From the NCBI GenBank assembly GCA_034769895.1, contig CM068367.1, positions 84,373,654 through 84,437,653 on the forward strand: a stretch of 64,000 bases of DNA, read 5' to 3'. The notes under the pieces are model-generated. The model saw nothing but the letters and a program-made list of their open reading frames with translations, had not been told where the DNA came from and did no database searches. Origin of the DNA: Magicicada septendecula. Taxonomy: Eukaryota; Arthropoda; Insecta; Hemiptera; Cicadidae. The translations under genes were made by a program, and so were the position numbers. Below, one piece after another: positions 1 through 11,008 of this stretch; within the stretch, counting starts at the first letter, position 1, and each line of letters starts with the position of its first letter.

Positions 1-2
1 AA

Positions 3-176
3 AGACTCCCCAAACGGATAATGAATGGGCATATAGATGGGTACAGAAGACGGGGCAGGCAACGAAAACGATGGCAAGACGACCTGACTAGGATGGGTGT
101 CGGCTCGTGGAAGGCACATGGTCGGACTATATGGAGGCAGATAATTAGGGAGGTCAATGTTCATCCTGGACTGTAG
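3..176 (+). pseudogene. RTE-like non-LTR retrotransposon RT, C-terminal remnant
   Basis: An open frame enters from the window edge and stops at 174-176. It reads RLPKRIMNGH, then an arginine-rich stretch, RWQDDLTRMGV, and ends near VHPGL. This is the usual tail of insect proteins annotated as endonuclease-reverse transcriptase, where a basic GRPRxRW-like stretch comes before a tryptophan-rich end. Only the tail is present; any upstream part lies outside the window. Clade within the RTE/L2-like group is not resolved. Confidence 0.65.
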
Positions 177-204
177 TGACGTATATCATCAATTAGCGAC
201 GTCA

Positions 205-371
205 TCTGGTGTCAGTTATGGATGACTTCCGCATCCCCAAACAACTATGGAACTATAAGCCGAGGGGACGGAGAGGTGTGGGACGTTCGAGGAAGCCCAG
301 GAGTGACCAGCTCTAATCTTTGCCTATTTGAGACAGGGACAAACCATCCTTGGTTTAATCCTTGAAGATGA

Positions 372-408
<37 letters not shown>
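205..408 (+). pseudogene. RTE-like remnant with (GAT)n tail
   Basis: The stretch translates in pieces as MDDFRIPKQLWNYKPRGRRG, then GRSRKPRSDQL, and ends in a (GAT)n microsatellite at 372-408. The same 3' end, with a shared sequence near tggtttaatccttg before the GAT tail, recurs at 2,270 (minus), 17,060 (plus), 30,500 (plus) and 36,350 (minus). It is therefore one family with a GAT-type 3' tail. The copy is 5'-truncated and broken by stops. It lies directly downstream of a different RTE family's end. Confidence 0.6.
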
Positions 409-1083
409 TTTAAACCTAACTTTCGGTGGTACGTGAACATTATCAGAAGGGTTAGGTCGGACTGTTATTGTCGTCAGAATTTATCACACAACGCTTCGAC
501 CACTAAACAGTCTGTGGTCGTCTTCAGATGTAAGTTAAATTAGTACATTAAATACAGACTTAGGCTACCCGAGAGTTTAACACTTGCGTCAATATGGTTG
601 TGTTTCCCGGTTCTGTTCAACGAACTGGGAGGGTAAGTAGCGGTTCGTTTAATGTAGTTTTTCTATAATTATACTTGTCTTTGCAGGTGGTGGTGGTGGG
701 ATGGTTCACGCTTGTCAGTGAACGAATCTCGAGTAGTCCTAAGTTTGTCAGTTTAACTTGCACTGAACGTGACCACAGATTGTTTAATGGTCGAATTGTT
801 GTGTAATAAATTCTGGTGACGGTTATTGACCAACCTAATCTTCAGAGATAGTATTAAATATTGTTTAAGTTTATGTACCAGGTACCCACATTTACATCGT
901 CACATACACCTGTATGTCACTTCATTTACATCGTCACATTTACTTCAACACAAACTCTGATTTTCACCTGTGCTAAAAAAAAAACTCTTAAGAGCAACCA
1001 GTGGCTTAATAAAGAGAACCTCGTACATTTCCTGCTCGTAAAAGTATTTTGCACAATTTTCTTACCATTATAATATAAATTTT
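409..1083. other. Intergenic or intronic DNA, nothing recognised
   Basis: No coding, RNA or clear repeat signal is seen apart from short TGG runs near 690. The short open frames here lack any recognisable domain. Confidence 0.4.
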
Positions 1084-1262
1084 TCATCATCATCGCTCCA
1101 AGGACTAGGTCCGGAGTGATCATTCCATCATCATCATCATCATTCCGGAACCCATCTCCTCCTCGGTCTACCGACATCTCTCTTCCCAGTAGGGTGATAA
1201 CCCAAGGCAGCCACAGGTAGGCGGATATCAGGCATGCGGTTCAAGTGTTCACACCATCTTCT
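1084..1262 (-). pseudogene. RTE-like RT C-terminal remnant with GAT-type tail
   Basis: On the minus strand the segment reads as a WCEHLNRMPDIRLP-like stretch followed by GKRDVGRPRRRW. This is the end of an RTE-type RT. It runs into (GAT)n blocks at about 1,124-1,143 and 1,087-1,095. The GAT tail is split by about 30 bp of unique sequence. Only the last part of the element survives. Confidence 0.6.
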
Positions 1263-2240
1263 TCTGTCGTGTAATATAAATTTTTACATTGGAATAAATA
1301 TACAGCTGGGTACGATGTTCTGTTAGTTATTTACAGGTCGATTTTAATTTCTGGATAGCACCAAAAAATCATGGTTTCTCAGCCCCCACGTTAACACAAC
1401 CTATGGAAATTAGTATCTAAGGTAACAAAATTAAAAATTAGAAACATTGGACCTAAATACTTAAACTATTTGCAGTAACTTGGTGGATCTATGTTCTGTA
1501 ACTAAATTTTCTACTTATGCTCCAACTATCACATATATTTTGTTTATTCAAAACGCCAAAACATTTCAAAACTCTATTCTTTTTTCCTTGTGAAAGTGAT
1601 TTCCGTTGCACTTAGCAATAACATTGTTCTGTTTTCACGTTTGAATCATACGATTCTTGTAAAACAGTATAATGTTAAATATTTAACTACACCGAGTTTC
1701 CACGAAGTTTATTAATTATTTTGTTTGTGTGTTGCACGTGTGTTTGGTTAGCTGTGGGCGACTGTGTCTGGGCTGTTACGAGTACATTGAGTAAGTAATA
1801 TTAACTAATTAAACTGAACAGAACACCAGACGAGTTTGAACAGTGCGTGTACAGAGAGAGTAGGACATCAGAGAACTGATGTTTAGATACGGCATGCTGA
1901 TAGCGTGCAACACGCCCAGTCCCTAATGACTATATGTCTGTCAGTAACTGATATTTAACTTAACGTGAAAGGGTATATTGCAGCGCAGCAACTGTACGCG
2001 CTATCGTTATATAAACAATTATTGTTTATCGTTCCGACTGACGTTAGTCAAACGGCGTGTAAATAAACTGATCCCGTAGCAACCGCAGAAAATTGTTTTA
2101 TCCGATATACCTGTTCTGTTTTTCCTGTAAGCAAAGAGAAAACAAATTTAGTTTTGTAGTTAGTAAATTGCAGGCTTGGTTAAATTAAAACTGTTTAAAA
2201 GATATGAATTGTTGCCTCTGATACTAGTATTGATCTCAAT
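1263..2240. other. AT-rich DNA, nothing recognised
   Basis: No domain, RNA gene or repeat unit is visible. It may be intron or intergenic DNA. Confidence 0.4.
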
Positions 2241-2254
2241 CTTACCATCGTTTT

Positions 2255-2385
2255 ATCAGCGAGAAGTCGTCATTATCATCTGTAAGGATTAAACCAAAGA
2301 TGGTTTGTTCCGAGAGAAAGTCAAGAGTTGGTCGCTCCAGCGCTTCCTCGGACGGCCTTCGGCTTATAGTTTCATGGTTGTGAAG
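2255..2385 (-). pseudogene. RTE-like remnant, same family as 205-408
   Basis: Read on the minus strand, the segment carries the family's end (HNHETISRRPSEEALERPT, then a match to the segment before the GAT tail). The tail here is degraded. The sequence upstream of it (up to about 2,517) is open but not recognisable. This is a short 5'-truncated copy. Confidence 0.5.
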
Positions 2386-2790
2386 CCTCTGTCTTTGTCC
2401 ACGTTCCATTAAACTGTCAATGAAACGACTGTCACACGGTGTATTATTGTTAAGTACCTTGTCACTATCCACTTCCGGTTTTGCTCCCTCACTTAAACCG
2501 TTACTGACCGACATCAAAGAGACTGTTATCAGTCCTTATTAATTTTTTAACTCTCATTAGTGTATACAAGCATGGCCGGATTAAGGTATCTTGGCGCCCT
2601 AGGCTAATTATAATTTAGCGCCCCTTCACCTCCCATAGGCTACTCTTACGTTTATTTCCAAGGGGCTGAATGAAGCTTTAAACACCCTACGAAATATTTC
2701 TTAAGTTAGGAATATTTCAAATATCTTACTGTTTTTGGAATAGTCTCAAGAATTGAAAACTGAGGCTATTTTTCAGAGATTGTTTTAGAG

Positions 2791-4300
2791 TTACACCTTC
2801 AATTGTTTGTAGTTTCCATGGCTTTTGATCAGGAGGTCGTTGATCAGGTTATTGCTGTGTCCTATGTTGCGGTTCCTGTACTTAGCGGCGTGCATCTTGA
2901 TGACATCAGAAATGTATGGAATGTTGAGGTCTTTGTGAAGAGTATAATTAGAGATGAACCAGGGAGCATTCGTTATGCAGCGCAAGATTTTTGACTGAAC
3001 TGTCTGCAGAATCTTTGTGTTGGAAGGTTTAGAGCAGCCCCACAATTCTATACCGTAAGTCCAGATTGGTCTGAGCACAGCTTTATATATGATGACTTTG
3101 TTTGCGAGAGATAGTTGAGATTTTCTACCTATGAACCAGTACATTTGCCTAGCTTTTAAGTTGAGTTGTTGTTTCTTAGCCTGAATGTGGGCTTTCCATG
3201 TTAATTTGTCGTCCAAATGCAACCCCAGGTATTTAGCTTCTGATTTTATAGGTATGGGGGCATCGTTTATGGTGACTAGTGGACAAGAGCTACGTTTCAT
3301 GGTGAAGGTTATTTGAGTGGATTTTGCAGAATTAACTCGGATCCTCCACCGCTGGAACCAATCTTGCAGGAGGTAAAGATGGCTTTGCAGTTTATCAGAG
3401 GCTCGTTCCGGGTTGGGATCTACTGCGAGGATAGCGGTATCATCAGCGAAGGTGGGGGTGGTAGTGTAGTCCGTCACAGGTAGGTCAGCAGTAAATATAA
3501 GATATAAGTATGGCCCCAGAACGCTGCCCTGAGGCACTCCCGACTTTATAGGAGAGATAACGGACAGTGTCTTCGATTAGGAAGTTGTTTCTTCAGCTTG
3601 TACAGAAGGCCCTCATGCCAGACTTTATCGAAAGCCTGCTGAATATCCAGGAAGACAGCTGCGCACATCGTCTTCTTTTCCAGGCTATCCCTAATTTTGT
3701 TCACTATTCTGTGGCATTGCTGCACTGTAGAATGTTTTTCTCTGAACCCAAATTGGTGTTCAGGGATCAGGTACCTAAAGGGCACTATTTGTTTTAGTCT
3801 GGTCAGGAGAAGTCGTTCAAATATTTTTGACAAGAGTGGAAGAAGGCTTATTGGCCTGTAAGATGTAGGGTCAGTAGGGGGTTTGCCAGATTTTGCGACC
3901 ATGATAATTTGGGCAAATTTCCATTGGATTGGAAAGTAGCACAGTCTGAGCATACTGTTGTAAATAGTTGTAAGTAGTAGCCTACTAACGCTTTTTGGGG
4001 AAGATGTTTCAGAACTTCTCCAACTATTAAATCGTAACCGGGGGCTTTATGTGTCTTGGAATGATTTATCTCCCTGAGAACTTCAGAGAATGCAAACGCT
4101 TTGATTGGAGGAGATAATTGGCAGGGAGCATCAAGGTAAGTTAGAATTTCTGAGTCATCAATTGCTGATGAGGTTGGTGTGAAAACCTGGGAAAGGTGAT
4201 CTGCGAACACATTTACCTTATCTTCATTTGCTCGAGTCCAACTGCCGTCAGGTTTACGAATGGGGGATACTGGGATTACCGGTCGTTTGATTTTTTTTGT
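2791..4300 (-). pseudogene. Jockey-clade retrotransposon ORF2, RT domain, frameshifted
   Basis: Three minus-strand frames join into one RT. 4,300-3,848 holds the linker before RT (IPVSPIRKPDGSW; FADHLSQVF; HKAPGYDLI). 3,953-3,546 holds RT blocks with YRPISLLPLLSKIFERLL and FLDIQQAFDKVWHEGLLYKL. 3,537-2,791 holds PQGSVLGPYLY, the catalytic FADDTAIL, YLGLHLDDKLTWKAHI and the thumb (PIWTYGIELWG). Jockey ORF2 also has an endonuclease domain, which is absent here. Frameshifts lie near 3,950 and 3,540, so no full protein can be made. The catalytic FADD is kept. A similar element lies at 60.6-61.6 kb, also on the minus strand. Confidence 0.85.
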
Positions 4301-4344
4301 CGCATGGGATATATACTGGGATACTGGGATATATACATACTGGG

Positions 4345-4616
4345 ATTTATTTGAATACATTATCAATGAGAATATCAACTCTAACTTTCGCATTACGGAT
4401 TCCAGAGACATTGAAGTAGCCGTTCAATACTTTACTAAACTACTACAGGATGCTGCATGGCAAGCTACACCAGAAAGAAGAAAAGTTTTACCTGATTATC
4501 ATAATATACCTCTGCACATCAAACAACTTATTCAAGAAAAACGACAAGCTCGCGGTAAGTGGTCCCGAAACAACAAAGTGTCTAAAAATAAAACCAATAA
4601 ATCATTGTTTGCGAAA
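4345..4616 (+). pseudogene. Inverted 5' segment of the Jockey element
   Basis: This plus-strand frame (from IINENINSNFRITDSRDIE through VQYFTKLLQDAAW to LIQEKRQARGKWSR) matches the region that lies just N-terminal to the linker and RT in Jockey-type ORF2. The RT part next to it is on the minus strand, so the two pieces of one element are head to head. A short stretch of coding between them appears lost. The junction (about 4,300-4,345) holds repeats of atactgggat. This layout is what twin-primed, 5'-inverted LINE insertions show. Confidence 0.65.
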
Positions 4617-4969
4617 TAACATACGCCTGCGTTACTAGAATCCAATTAACTGAGTTGAATTGAAGAAACGGGACCAATCAACAACGTTCGATCGATCGAA
4701 TCGTAACGCCGTTGTCATGGTAAAGAGATCCACTCGAGCGTACAATTGGACCGTCTTCATCTTAAGCCGTCCACTTCAAATCGGACTGACCATTATCACT
4801 ACTTGCAAGAATTTATCCGAAAATCTAGTCTGATTTTACAAATCGCGTCTTATTTTTAGTAGCATATAAATTCCAATGTATACATACTTATATATACATA
4901 TACATTCCAATGTATCATATATTGCTTATTCCAATGTACACATATGCATATTCCGATGAAAATGACAGC

Positions 4970-5625
4970 AGCACAGGCAAGAAGGGAGCCCTTAACTTAG
5001 AGCTGGATAATTCCACAGTGGTGTAGATAGGTTTGCATGTCTTAGAACATAACTCAATTAGGAAAACAAAATCTCACAAGAAATAAATAGAAGAATCATG
5101 GCTTGTAGTAGAGCATATTATGCAAATCTTAATCTCCTCAAGTCCAAGCTTACGTCTTGTAAAACCAAAATGAAAATCTACAAAAGCCTGATCAGACCAG
5201 TCGTGACTTACAGAGCTGAAGCATGGCCTCTCCGGTTGTATCAATAAATTCGTTGAGACTATTTGAAAGCAAAATAGTGAGTAGGTATATACGACCCAAT
5301 AATGGAAGTAGGAGAGTGGAGGTGCCTTCGAAATGTTGAAATTTATGAAATATTGTGCGCTTCATAAAGGCAAGGCGGATAAGCTGGCTGCGACATGTGG
5401 AGAGAATGCCACATGAGAGACTGCCCAAGCAAATGCTAAATGGAATGTGGAATGAACAAGAAGAAGGGGCAGACCCAGAAGGCGATGGATACATGAGGAA
5501 AAGTTAAGAAGAATGGGCGTACAAAACTGGAGGAACGTTGCAACAGAGAGAGTGAACTGGAGGCGAGTGGTGGCGGAAGCCAATGGTCATCGCGGCTTGT
5601 AGAGGTCTGGAAGAAGAAGAATAAC
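4970..5625 (+). pseudogene. RTE-like RT C-terminal remnant
   Basis: Plus-strand fragments in shifting frames give [26 protein letters not shown] and [20 protein letters not shown]. They end as NWRRVVAEANGHRGL, followed by a GAAGAAGAA tail. This is the thumb and C-terminus of an RTE-type RT. Stops and frameshifts are frequent. The upstream palm domain with FADD is not seen. Confidence 0.65.
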
Positions 5626-5639
5626 ATATTTCCTAATCA

Positions 5640-6100
5640 TTCTTTTGATGTTTTGAACTTGACATAGTTTGTAGTTTTTTTAAAAGTGTCGACTTATAGG
5701 TCTAAAATAAACTACTAGCCAACAAGGTGCTTCTGTACGAGCCCATTTTAGTGCCAATTACCAGTTAACAAAATCCAACTATTGGTTACCGCCAAGAAAA
5801 CACACAAACCTTACCTTCACCAGAGGTTGCAAACAAGGTTTCGCTTGTCACTATTGACAAACCTTTCTAATCCGTCGCTGACGTCGTTAAACTGATATTA
5901 CACTATTTTTGACAAGCGTAAACTAGCCTACAGTAGAAAAATCACCGAATGTGTTGAAAATTAGTTGCATGTGTGTAAAGAGTGAAGTACTTCATGTAGT
6001 CAAGAAAGGCTACGTGCTCTTTCCTTTCACTGAATGAGTTCGCATCTAATGATTTTCCCAAGTGTTTTATCAGACTAAGGGTAATGAGATATCAACACTG
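5640..6100. other. No gene seen
   Basis: No coding or repeat signal recognised. Confidence 0.4.
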
Positions 6101-6104
6101 CCGA

Positions 6105-6295
6105 GTCCAGAAAGAGCTCTTGAGTCAGAACACTCGTTTCCAAAACAGGACGCTCTGGGTTCGAATCTGTGTCAGGATGGGCCGACTTTCATAAAGGCTG
6201 GGCTCATACAACACCAACAGGTAGCAGGCCTCATATCCCGGAGGAATTACAGGAGTGCTTTAACCAAATTGCTCTGCTTGTGGGACTTGTCACTT
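6105..6295 (+). mobile_element. Candidate tRNA-derived SINE
   Basis: A perfect RNA polymerase III B-box-like sequence, GGTTCGAATC, lies at 6158-6167 in the context gctctgggttcgaatctg. It follows a degenerate A-box-like region (gagctcttgagtcagaac) about 45 bp upstream. That spacing is close to tRNA genes and tRNA-derived SINEs. The segment does not fold as an intact tRNA, so it is not called a tRNA gene. Ends and target-site duplications were not found. Confidence 0.4.
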
Positions 6296-6543
6296 ACATA
6301 ATATAGCGTCAAGCCTAAATTCTGTCAAAGATGTAAAACGGTCTCACATAATTAAACATAATCTCGCAGTTTCCTATAGGCCTAATCCATTCAGTGTATA
6401 TCAAGAATCAAACAAAATAGAAAATTTTAAACAATAAATTAAAATTGTGAATTAAATAAAAATTTGAAGCACTCATTAACGAAGTAGAATAGAAGACAAT
6501 AGAAAAAGTGAGGAGCAGCAGATTGCACCAGACAAGGACAGCA

Positions 6544-6665
6544 CCATCATCATCAGTGGGTCTCAACAGGATGTGGGACCACATCTTACCGTGGGTCTCA
6601 GCTTCCCTCAGGATTTTCCTCCAGACTTCCCTATCCTTAGCCAATATCCAATAATTTTTCACTCC
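6544..6665 (-). pseudogene. RTE-like RT C-terminal remnant
   Basis: The minus strand reads VKNYWILAKDREVWRKILRE then AETHGKMW, the typical terminal block of RTE-type RTs. It ends at a short GATGATGATG stretch. Only about 40 codons remain. The longer open frame around it (to 6,845) is not recognisable. Confidence 0.6.
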
Positions 6666-7176
6666 AAGTACTTTTACATCTAAGACAAGGACATACATTA
6701 GGCAATATAGCAAAGCAAGCAAAAATAAGAAAGCGATATAAGCAAAAATAAGTATAGGGGGTGGTCCAAACTTATGCGGAGCGTACGTTGGAGCATGTAA
6801 ACCGAGCTGAACATGGAGGCTAACCGCTGCTGACGCCTTCAACACTACAATCTGGGGAAAAAAATCTGGTATTACTACGTGTACAAAAATAGGAATTTAC
6901 AAATCAATGGTGCGAAGCTTAGCTTCGTATGAACGTAACATTTGGCAACTCTTAGAATGACAGAAAAGAAAGCTGAGAGTAACGGTAAAGCCGGATTTCT
7001 TAAGAAAGACAGCGTGAATATGCAGACAGGAGAGACGGAAAAAACGAACAGAATATAAAAAATAAGAATACGACTTGAAACACAATTGAGGACATTGTAA
7101 AGGCTGTCACGGCCGGAGTGAGCGTTATACCTTTCTGCTTGAGGTGTGTTCAGCCTGCCAATCTTTGTTGAAGGCG

Positions 7177-7220
7177 TTTCTACTAAAGAAGCCTCGGTGG
7201 GCGGCCGAAACGTTTAGAAA
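7177..7220 (+). ncRNA. Hammerhead-ribozyme-like motif next to minisatellite
   Basis: The order is TTTCTA (7177-7182), CTAAAGA (7183-7189), a GCC/GGC helix II, GAAACGTT (7207-7214) and TAGAAA (7215-7220). The first and last blocks are perfectly complementary over 6 bp, as helix I would be. The core departs from CTGANGA at one position (G5 to A), which should weaken or abolish cleavage. The 52-bp minisatellite starts at its last base. Confidence 0.35.
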
Positions 7221-8986
7221 ATGAACCTAGCTGTAAGCAATTGGCTACGGCCCAACAGCCCGCTACTTCATAATGAACCTATCTGTAAGCAATTGGCTAC
7301 GGCCCAACAGCCCGCTAGTTTATAATGAACCTAGCTGTAATCAATTAGCTACGGCCCAACATCAGGCTAGTTTATAATGAACCTAGCTGTAAGCAATTGG
7401 CTTCGGCCCAACAGCCCGCTAGTTTATAATGAACCTAGCTGTAAGCAATTGGCTACGGCCCAACAGCCCGCTAGTTTATAATGAACCTAGCTGTAAGCAA
7501 TTGGCTACGGCCCAACAGCCCACTAGTTTATAATGACCCTAGCTGTAAGCAATTGGCTACGGCCCAGCAGCAGGCTAGTTTATAATGAACCTAGCTGTAA
7601 GCAATTGGCTACGGCCCAACAGCCCGCTAGTTTATAATGAACCTAGCTGTAAGCAATTGGCTACGGCTCAACAGCCCGCTAGTTTATAATGAACCTAGCT
7701 GTAAGCAATTGGCTACGGCCCAACAGCAGGCTAGTTTATAATGAACCTAGCTGTAAGCAATTGGCTACGGCCCAACAGCTCGCTACTTTATAATGAACCT
7801 AGCTGTAAGCAATTGGCTACGGCCCAACAGCCCGCTAGTTTTAATGAACCTAGATGTAAGCAATTGGCTACGGCCCAACAGCCCGCTAGTTTATAATGAA
7901 CCTAGCTGTAAGCAATTGGCTACGGCCCAACAGCCCGCTAGTTTATAATGAACCTAGCTGTAAGCAATTGGCTACGGCCCAACAGCAGGCTAGTTTATAA
8001 TGAACCTAGCTGTAAGCAATTGGCTACGGCCCAACAGCCCGCTACTTTATAATGAACCTAGCTGTAAGCAATTGGCTACGGCCCAACAGCTCGCTACTTT
8101 ATAATGAACCTAGCTGTAAGCAATTGGCTACGGCCCAACAGCCCGCTAGTTTATAATGAACCTAGCTGTAAGCATTTGGCTACGGCCCAACAGCTCGCTA
8201 CTTTATAATGAACCTAGCTGTAAGCAATTGGCTACGGCCCAACAGCCCGCTAGTTTATAATGAACCTAGCTGTAAGCAATTGGCTACGGCCCAACAGCCC
8301 GCTAGTTTATAATGAACCTAGCTGTAAGCAATTGGCTACGGCCCAACAGCCCGCTAGTTTATAATGAACCTAGCTGTAAGCAATTGGCTACGGCCCAACA
8401 GCAGGCTAGTTTATAATGAACCTAGCTGTAAGCAATTGGCTTCGGCCCAACAGCCCGCTAGTTTATAATGAACCTAGCTGTAAGCAATTGGCTACGGCCC
8501 AACAGCAGGCTAGTTTATAATGAACCTAGCTGTAAGCAATTGGCTACGGCCCAACAGCCCGCTACTTTATAATGAACCTAGCTGTAAGCAATTGGCTACG
8601 GCCCAACAGCTCGCTACTTTATAATGAACCTAGCTGTAAGCAATTGGCTACGGCCCAACAGGCGGCTAGTTTATAATGAACCTAGCTGTAAGCAATTGGC
8701 TACGGCCCAACAGCTCGCTACTTTATAATGAACCTAGCTGTAAGCAATTGGCTACGGCCCAACAGGCGGCTAGTTTATAATGAACCTAGCTGTAAGCAAT
8801 TGGCTACGGCCCAACAGGCGGCTAGTTTATAATGCACCTAGCTGTAAGCAATTGGCTACGGCCCAACAGCCCGCTAGTTTATAATGAACCTAGCTGTAAG
8901 CAATTGGCTACGGCCCAACAGCCCGCTAGTTTATAATGAACCTAGCTGTAAGCAATTTGCTACGGCCCAACAGCAGGCTAGTTTAT
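7220..8986 (+). repeat. Minisatellite, 34 copies of a 52-bp unit
   Basis: The array has 34 head-to-tail units beginning aatgaacctagctgtaagca. All units are 52 bp except one 1-bp deletion near 7,840. Divergence is very low and concentrates at one site near the unit's end, which occurs as cccgctag, cccgctac, ctcgctac, caggctag or gcggctag. The order caggctag, cccgctac, ctcgctac recurs at copies 15-17 and 25-27, which points to block duplication. The unit contains stops and its length is not a multiple of 3, so it is not coding. Confidence 0.95.
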
Positions 8987-9022
8987 AATTTTAATAATTG
9001 AAGAAATAGTGTAAAGGATATT

Positions 9023-9262
9023 ATTACGGAATACAAGGCCAAATGGTGTAAGCATCTGGGAAGAATGCAGCAAGATCGCCTTCCCAAACTTGCCTTGAAT
9101 TATAAACCCACAGGGTATCACAGTGGGCATCCGAGGACAAGATGGTTTCCGTAACAAGCAGTGCAGCCTAGAGACGATGCTGATGGCGATTAGAAAAGGC
9201 AATTGATCCTGAACATGGAAGCCAGCGAATCCATAAAATACCCATGATTTGGTCATCATCAT
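9023..9262 (+). pseudogene. RTE-like RT C-terminal remnant
   Basis: The plus strand gives KDIITEYKAKWCKHLGRMQQ, DRLPKLALNYKPTGYHSG and RTRWF in one frame, followed by a stop. This matches the final blocks of RTE-type RTs (W..HL.RM..., R.P..Y.P.G). A second remnant on the other strand begins at 9,263, so the two face each other tail to tail. Confidence 0.6.
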
Positions 9263-9690
9263 CTTCTTAACGGTTTTAGGCTTTAGCGGCCTGTTCCACA
9301 GTTCTTACCAACTTTTCTTCTGTCTCTAGTGTTGTAATCTTTCGCCATCTTTGGTATTCTACTTTCTTCCATTCCGTTCATGTGTTAAATCCATTTTCTT
9401 CTGTATTCTTTTATCCTTTCATTAGCTGCAAAAATATCTAAATCACTTCTTATATCTTCATTTCTTATATGATCTCGTCTATTACACCTTCTTAACTGAT
9501 CTCGAAAATTTCATTTCTGCTGCGTGCATCTTCTGTTCATCTTTTTCTCTTTATGGCCAAGTTTCAGAATCATACAGTAGTGTAGGTATTGCCATGTTTT
9601 ATAAAAGTTTATTTGGGTTTCTTTTCTACATTTATTTCCCAACGTTCTCCAAGTCGTTCCACACAGTCTTGTGAAATTCGTCACTTTATT

Positions 9691-9732
<42 letters not shown>

Positions 9733-9990
9733 TGATCATAAGTAATGTCACGTCCAAGATAGTTGAAATATCTTACTTGGTCTATCCATGTTGTGGTCCA
9801 AACCGGTTCATCTCCTATAAAGACCATTACTTTTGTCTTTGATTCGAATATGTTACAGTTATATTATTTTCCTATTTTATGTAAGATGCATATTGCTCGC
9901 TGGAGATCGTCTTCTGAAGTGGCGAATGTAGCTTGGTCATCCGCGAAGAGATTGGTTTTCAAGCACATGATTTGGTAGGCGCTAGAATAA
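9263..9990 (-). pseudogene. RTE-like RT remnant, palm to C-terminus
   Basis: Read on the minus strand from 9,990 down, it gives LFADDQATFATSEDDLQRAI, then a YNCNIFESKTKVMVF-like stretch and RYFNYLGRDITYDQ. Past the (TA)n tract come YNTRDRRKVGKNCG and a short tail. FADD is the catalytic palm motif. The copy contains several stops and is split by (TA)n at 9,693-9,730. Confidence 0.65.
9693..9730. repeat. (TA)n microsatellite
   Basis: About 19 TA repeats lie inside the RTE remnant, where the coding frame is interrupted. Confidence 0.95.
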
Positions 9991-10299
9991 AGGAAAAGAT
10001 AAAGTCCAAGAACCGGACAAACAACGTAATTGAGAACACGTTGTCAGAGTGTAAATTGCTTCCTGAAGGATAGAAGTACAAACAAAAACGAAAAGTTTTT
10101 AAAGTAACTGGAGATCAAAATAAAAATCAAAAACGGTGGAAGGGTAGAACGTAATAAGTTCCATAAAATGGCAGACACAAGAGTAAGGTACATAGAAAAT
10201 AGGACCCGTGTGTAATAAAGAAAACTGTAGACTGAAAAAGAACCGATGTTTTGCGAGTGTGAGATAAAGATGAAGGAAGAAAAAAATATTGTGTAAAGT

Positions 10300-10590
10300 T
10301 TCACACACCGAATGTTTTCTCCTTCCACCTGTGAATCATTTTGGTCGACAGAGAGAGCATTATTTTGGAAATATAATATGGAAAGTCACGTAGCATGAAC
10401 CAGAGTTATTCCGAGCATTTAAAGTGTACCTGTGTAAGTGAAGAATATTAATAACAATAGAAGTCCAACTTTTTTCGAACTTTGTTACGAGCAAAGTTTT
10501 GCGCGTTATATGTTAAGAGTAGATGGAATGGGAACAGTATTTCAGATTCGAGCAGCCTCAGTGCTGTACAAGTGTTTCTACAAATTTAAT
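10300..10590 (+). repeat. Dispersed repeat, copy 1 (partner 15,770-16,050)
   Basis: Alignable blocks are shared in the same order with 15,770-16,050: a gaatgtttt...ttccacc.gtgaat block, a ttttggaaata block, and a run around aactttgtt followed by tgttaagag. Identity is moderate and indels are frequent. No coding capacity is recognised. Confidence 0.55.
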
Positions 10591-10824
10591 GATCAAATAC
10601 AAATTATTGTTTTTAATTCTGTTATAGTCACAGTTTACTCCAATCTGTTTTGGTAATTTAGCATACAATTTTTACAGTTGAGTTCTGTTAAAAAAAATCA
10701 TATTAAGTTTTTTGTGTGGCCCTGCATGACCCTCTTTGAAAACAGTGATACTTGTTGAAATTTAAATACTGGCTATTGGGCCAAGATCTTCTGTAGTTAT
10801 CATTACGAAAGGCGTTGTTGGCAT

Positions 10825-10862
10825 ACGTTTCGGCCTCACCACTGGAAGCCATCTTCAGTGAA
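10825..10862 (-). ncRNA. Hammerhead-like core, minus strand of foldback 1
   Basis: The minus strand reads CTGAAGA, then helix II GGCTTC/GAGGCC with one G-U, then GAAACGTA. Helix I can form only about 2 bp. The opposite-strand copy of the same foldback has the better helix I. Confidence 0.3.
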
Positions 10863-10961
10863 AACGGTTATTAACACAAGTGACACGATGTTCGTGAGTA
10901 ACCACAGTAACGTGGCAAAGAATACTATGGTTACTGACGAACGCCGTGTGTTAATAACCGT

Positions 10962-11008
10962 TTTTCACTGAAGATGGCTTCCAGGGGTGAGACCGAAACG
11001 TCTGAGAA
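10962..11008 (+). ncRNA. Hammerhead-ribozyme-like motif
   Basis: The motif has CTGAAGA (10968-10974), a helix II GGCTTC/GAGACC with one mismatch, then GAAACGTC (10995-11002). TTTTCA before the core can pair with TGAGAA after it, giving 6 bp with one G-U. This matches the core, helix II and helix I of a type I hammerhead. ACGT is a helix III without a loop, so cleavage would need two molecules. Confidence 0.35.

Noticed and set aside
2571..2640. catggccggattaaggtatc as a hAT terminal end
   Set aside because: Resemblance only; no partner end, transposase or 8-bp duplication was found.
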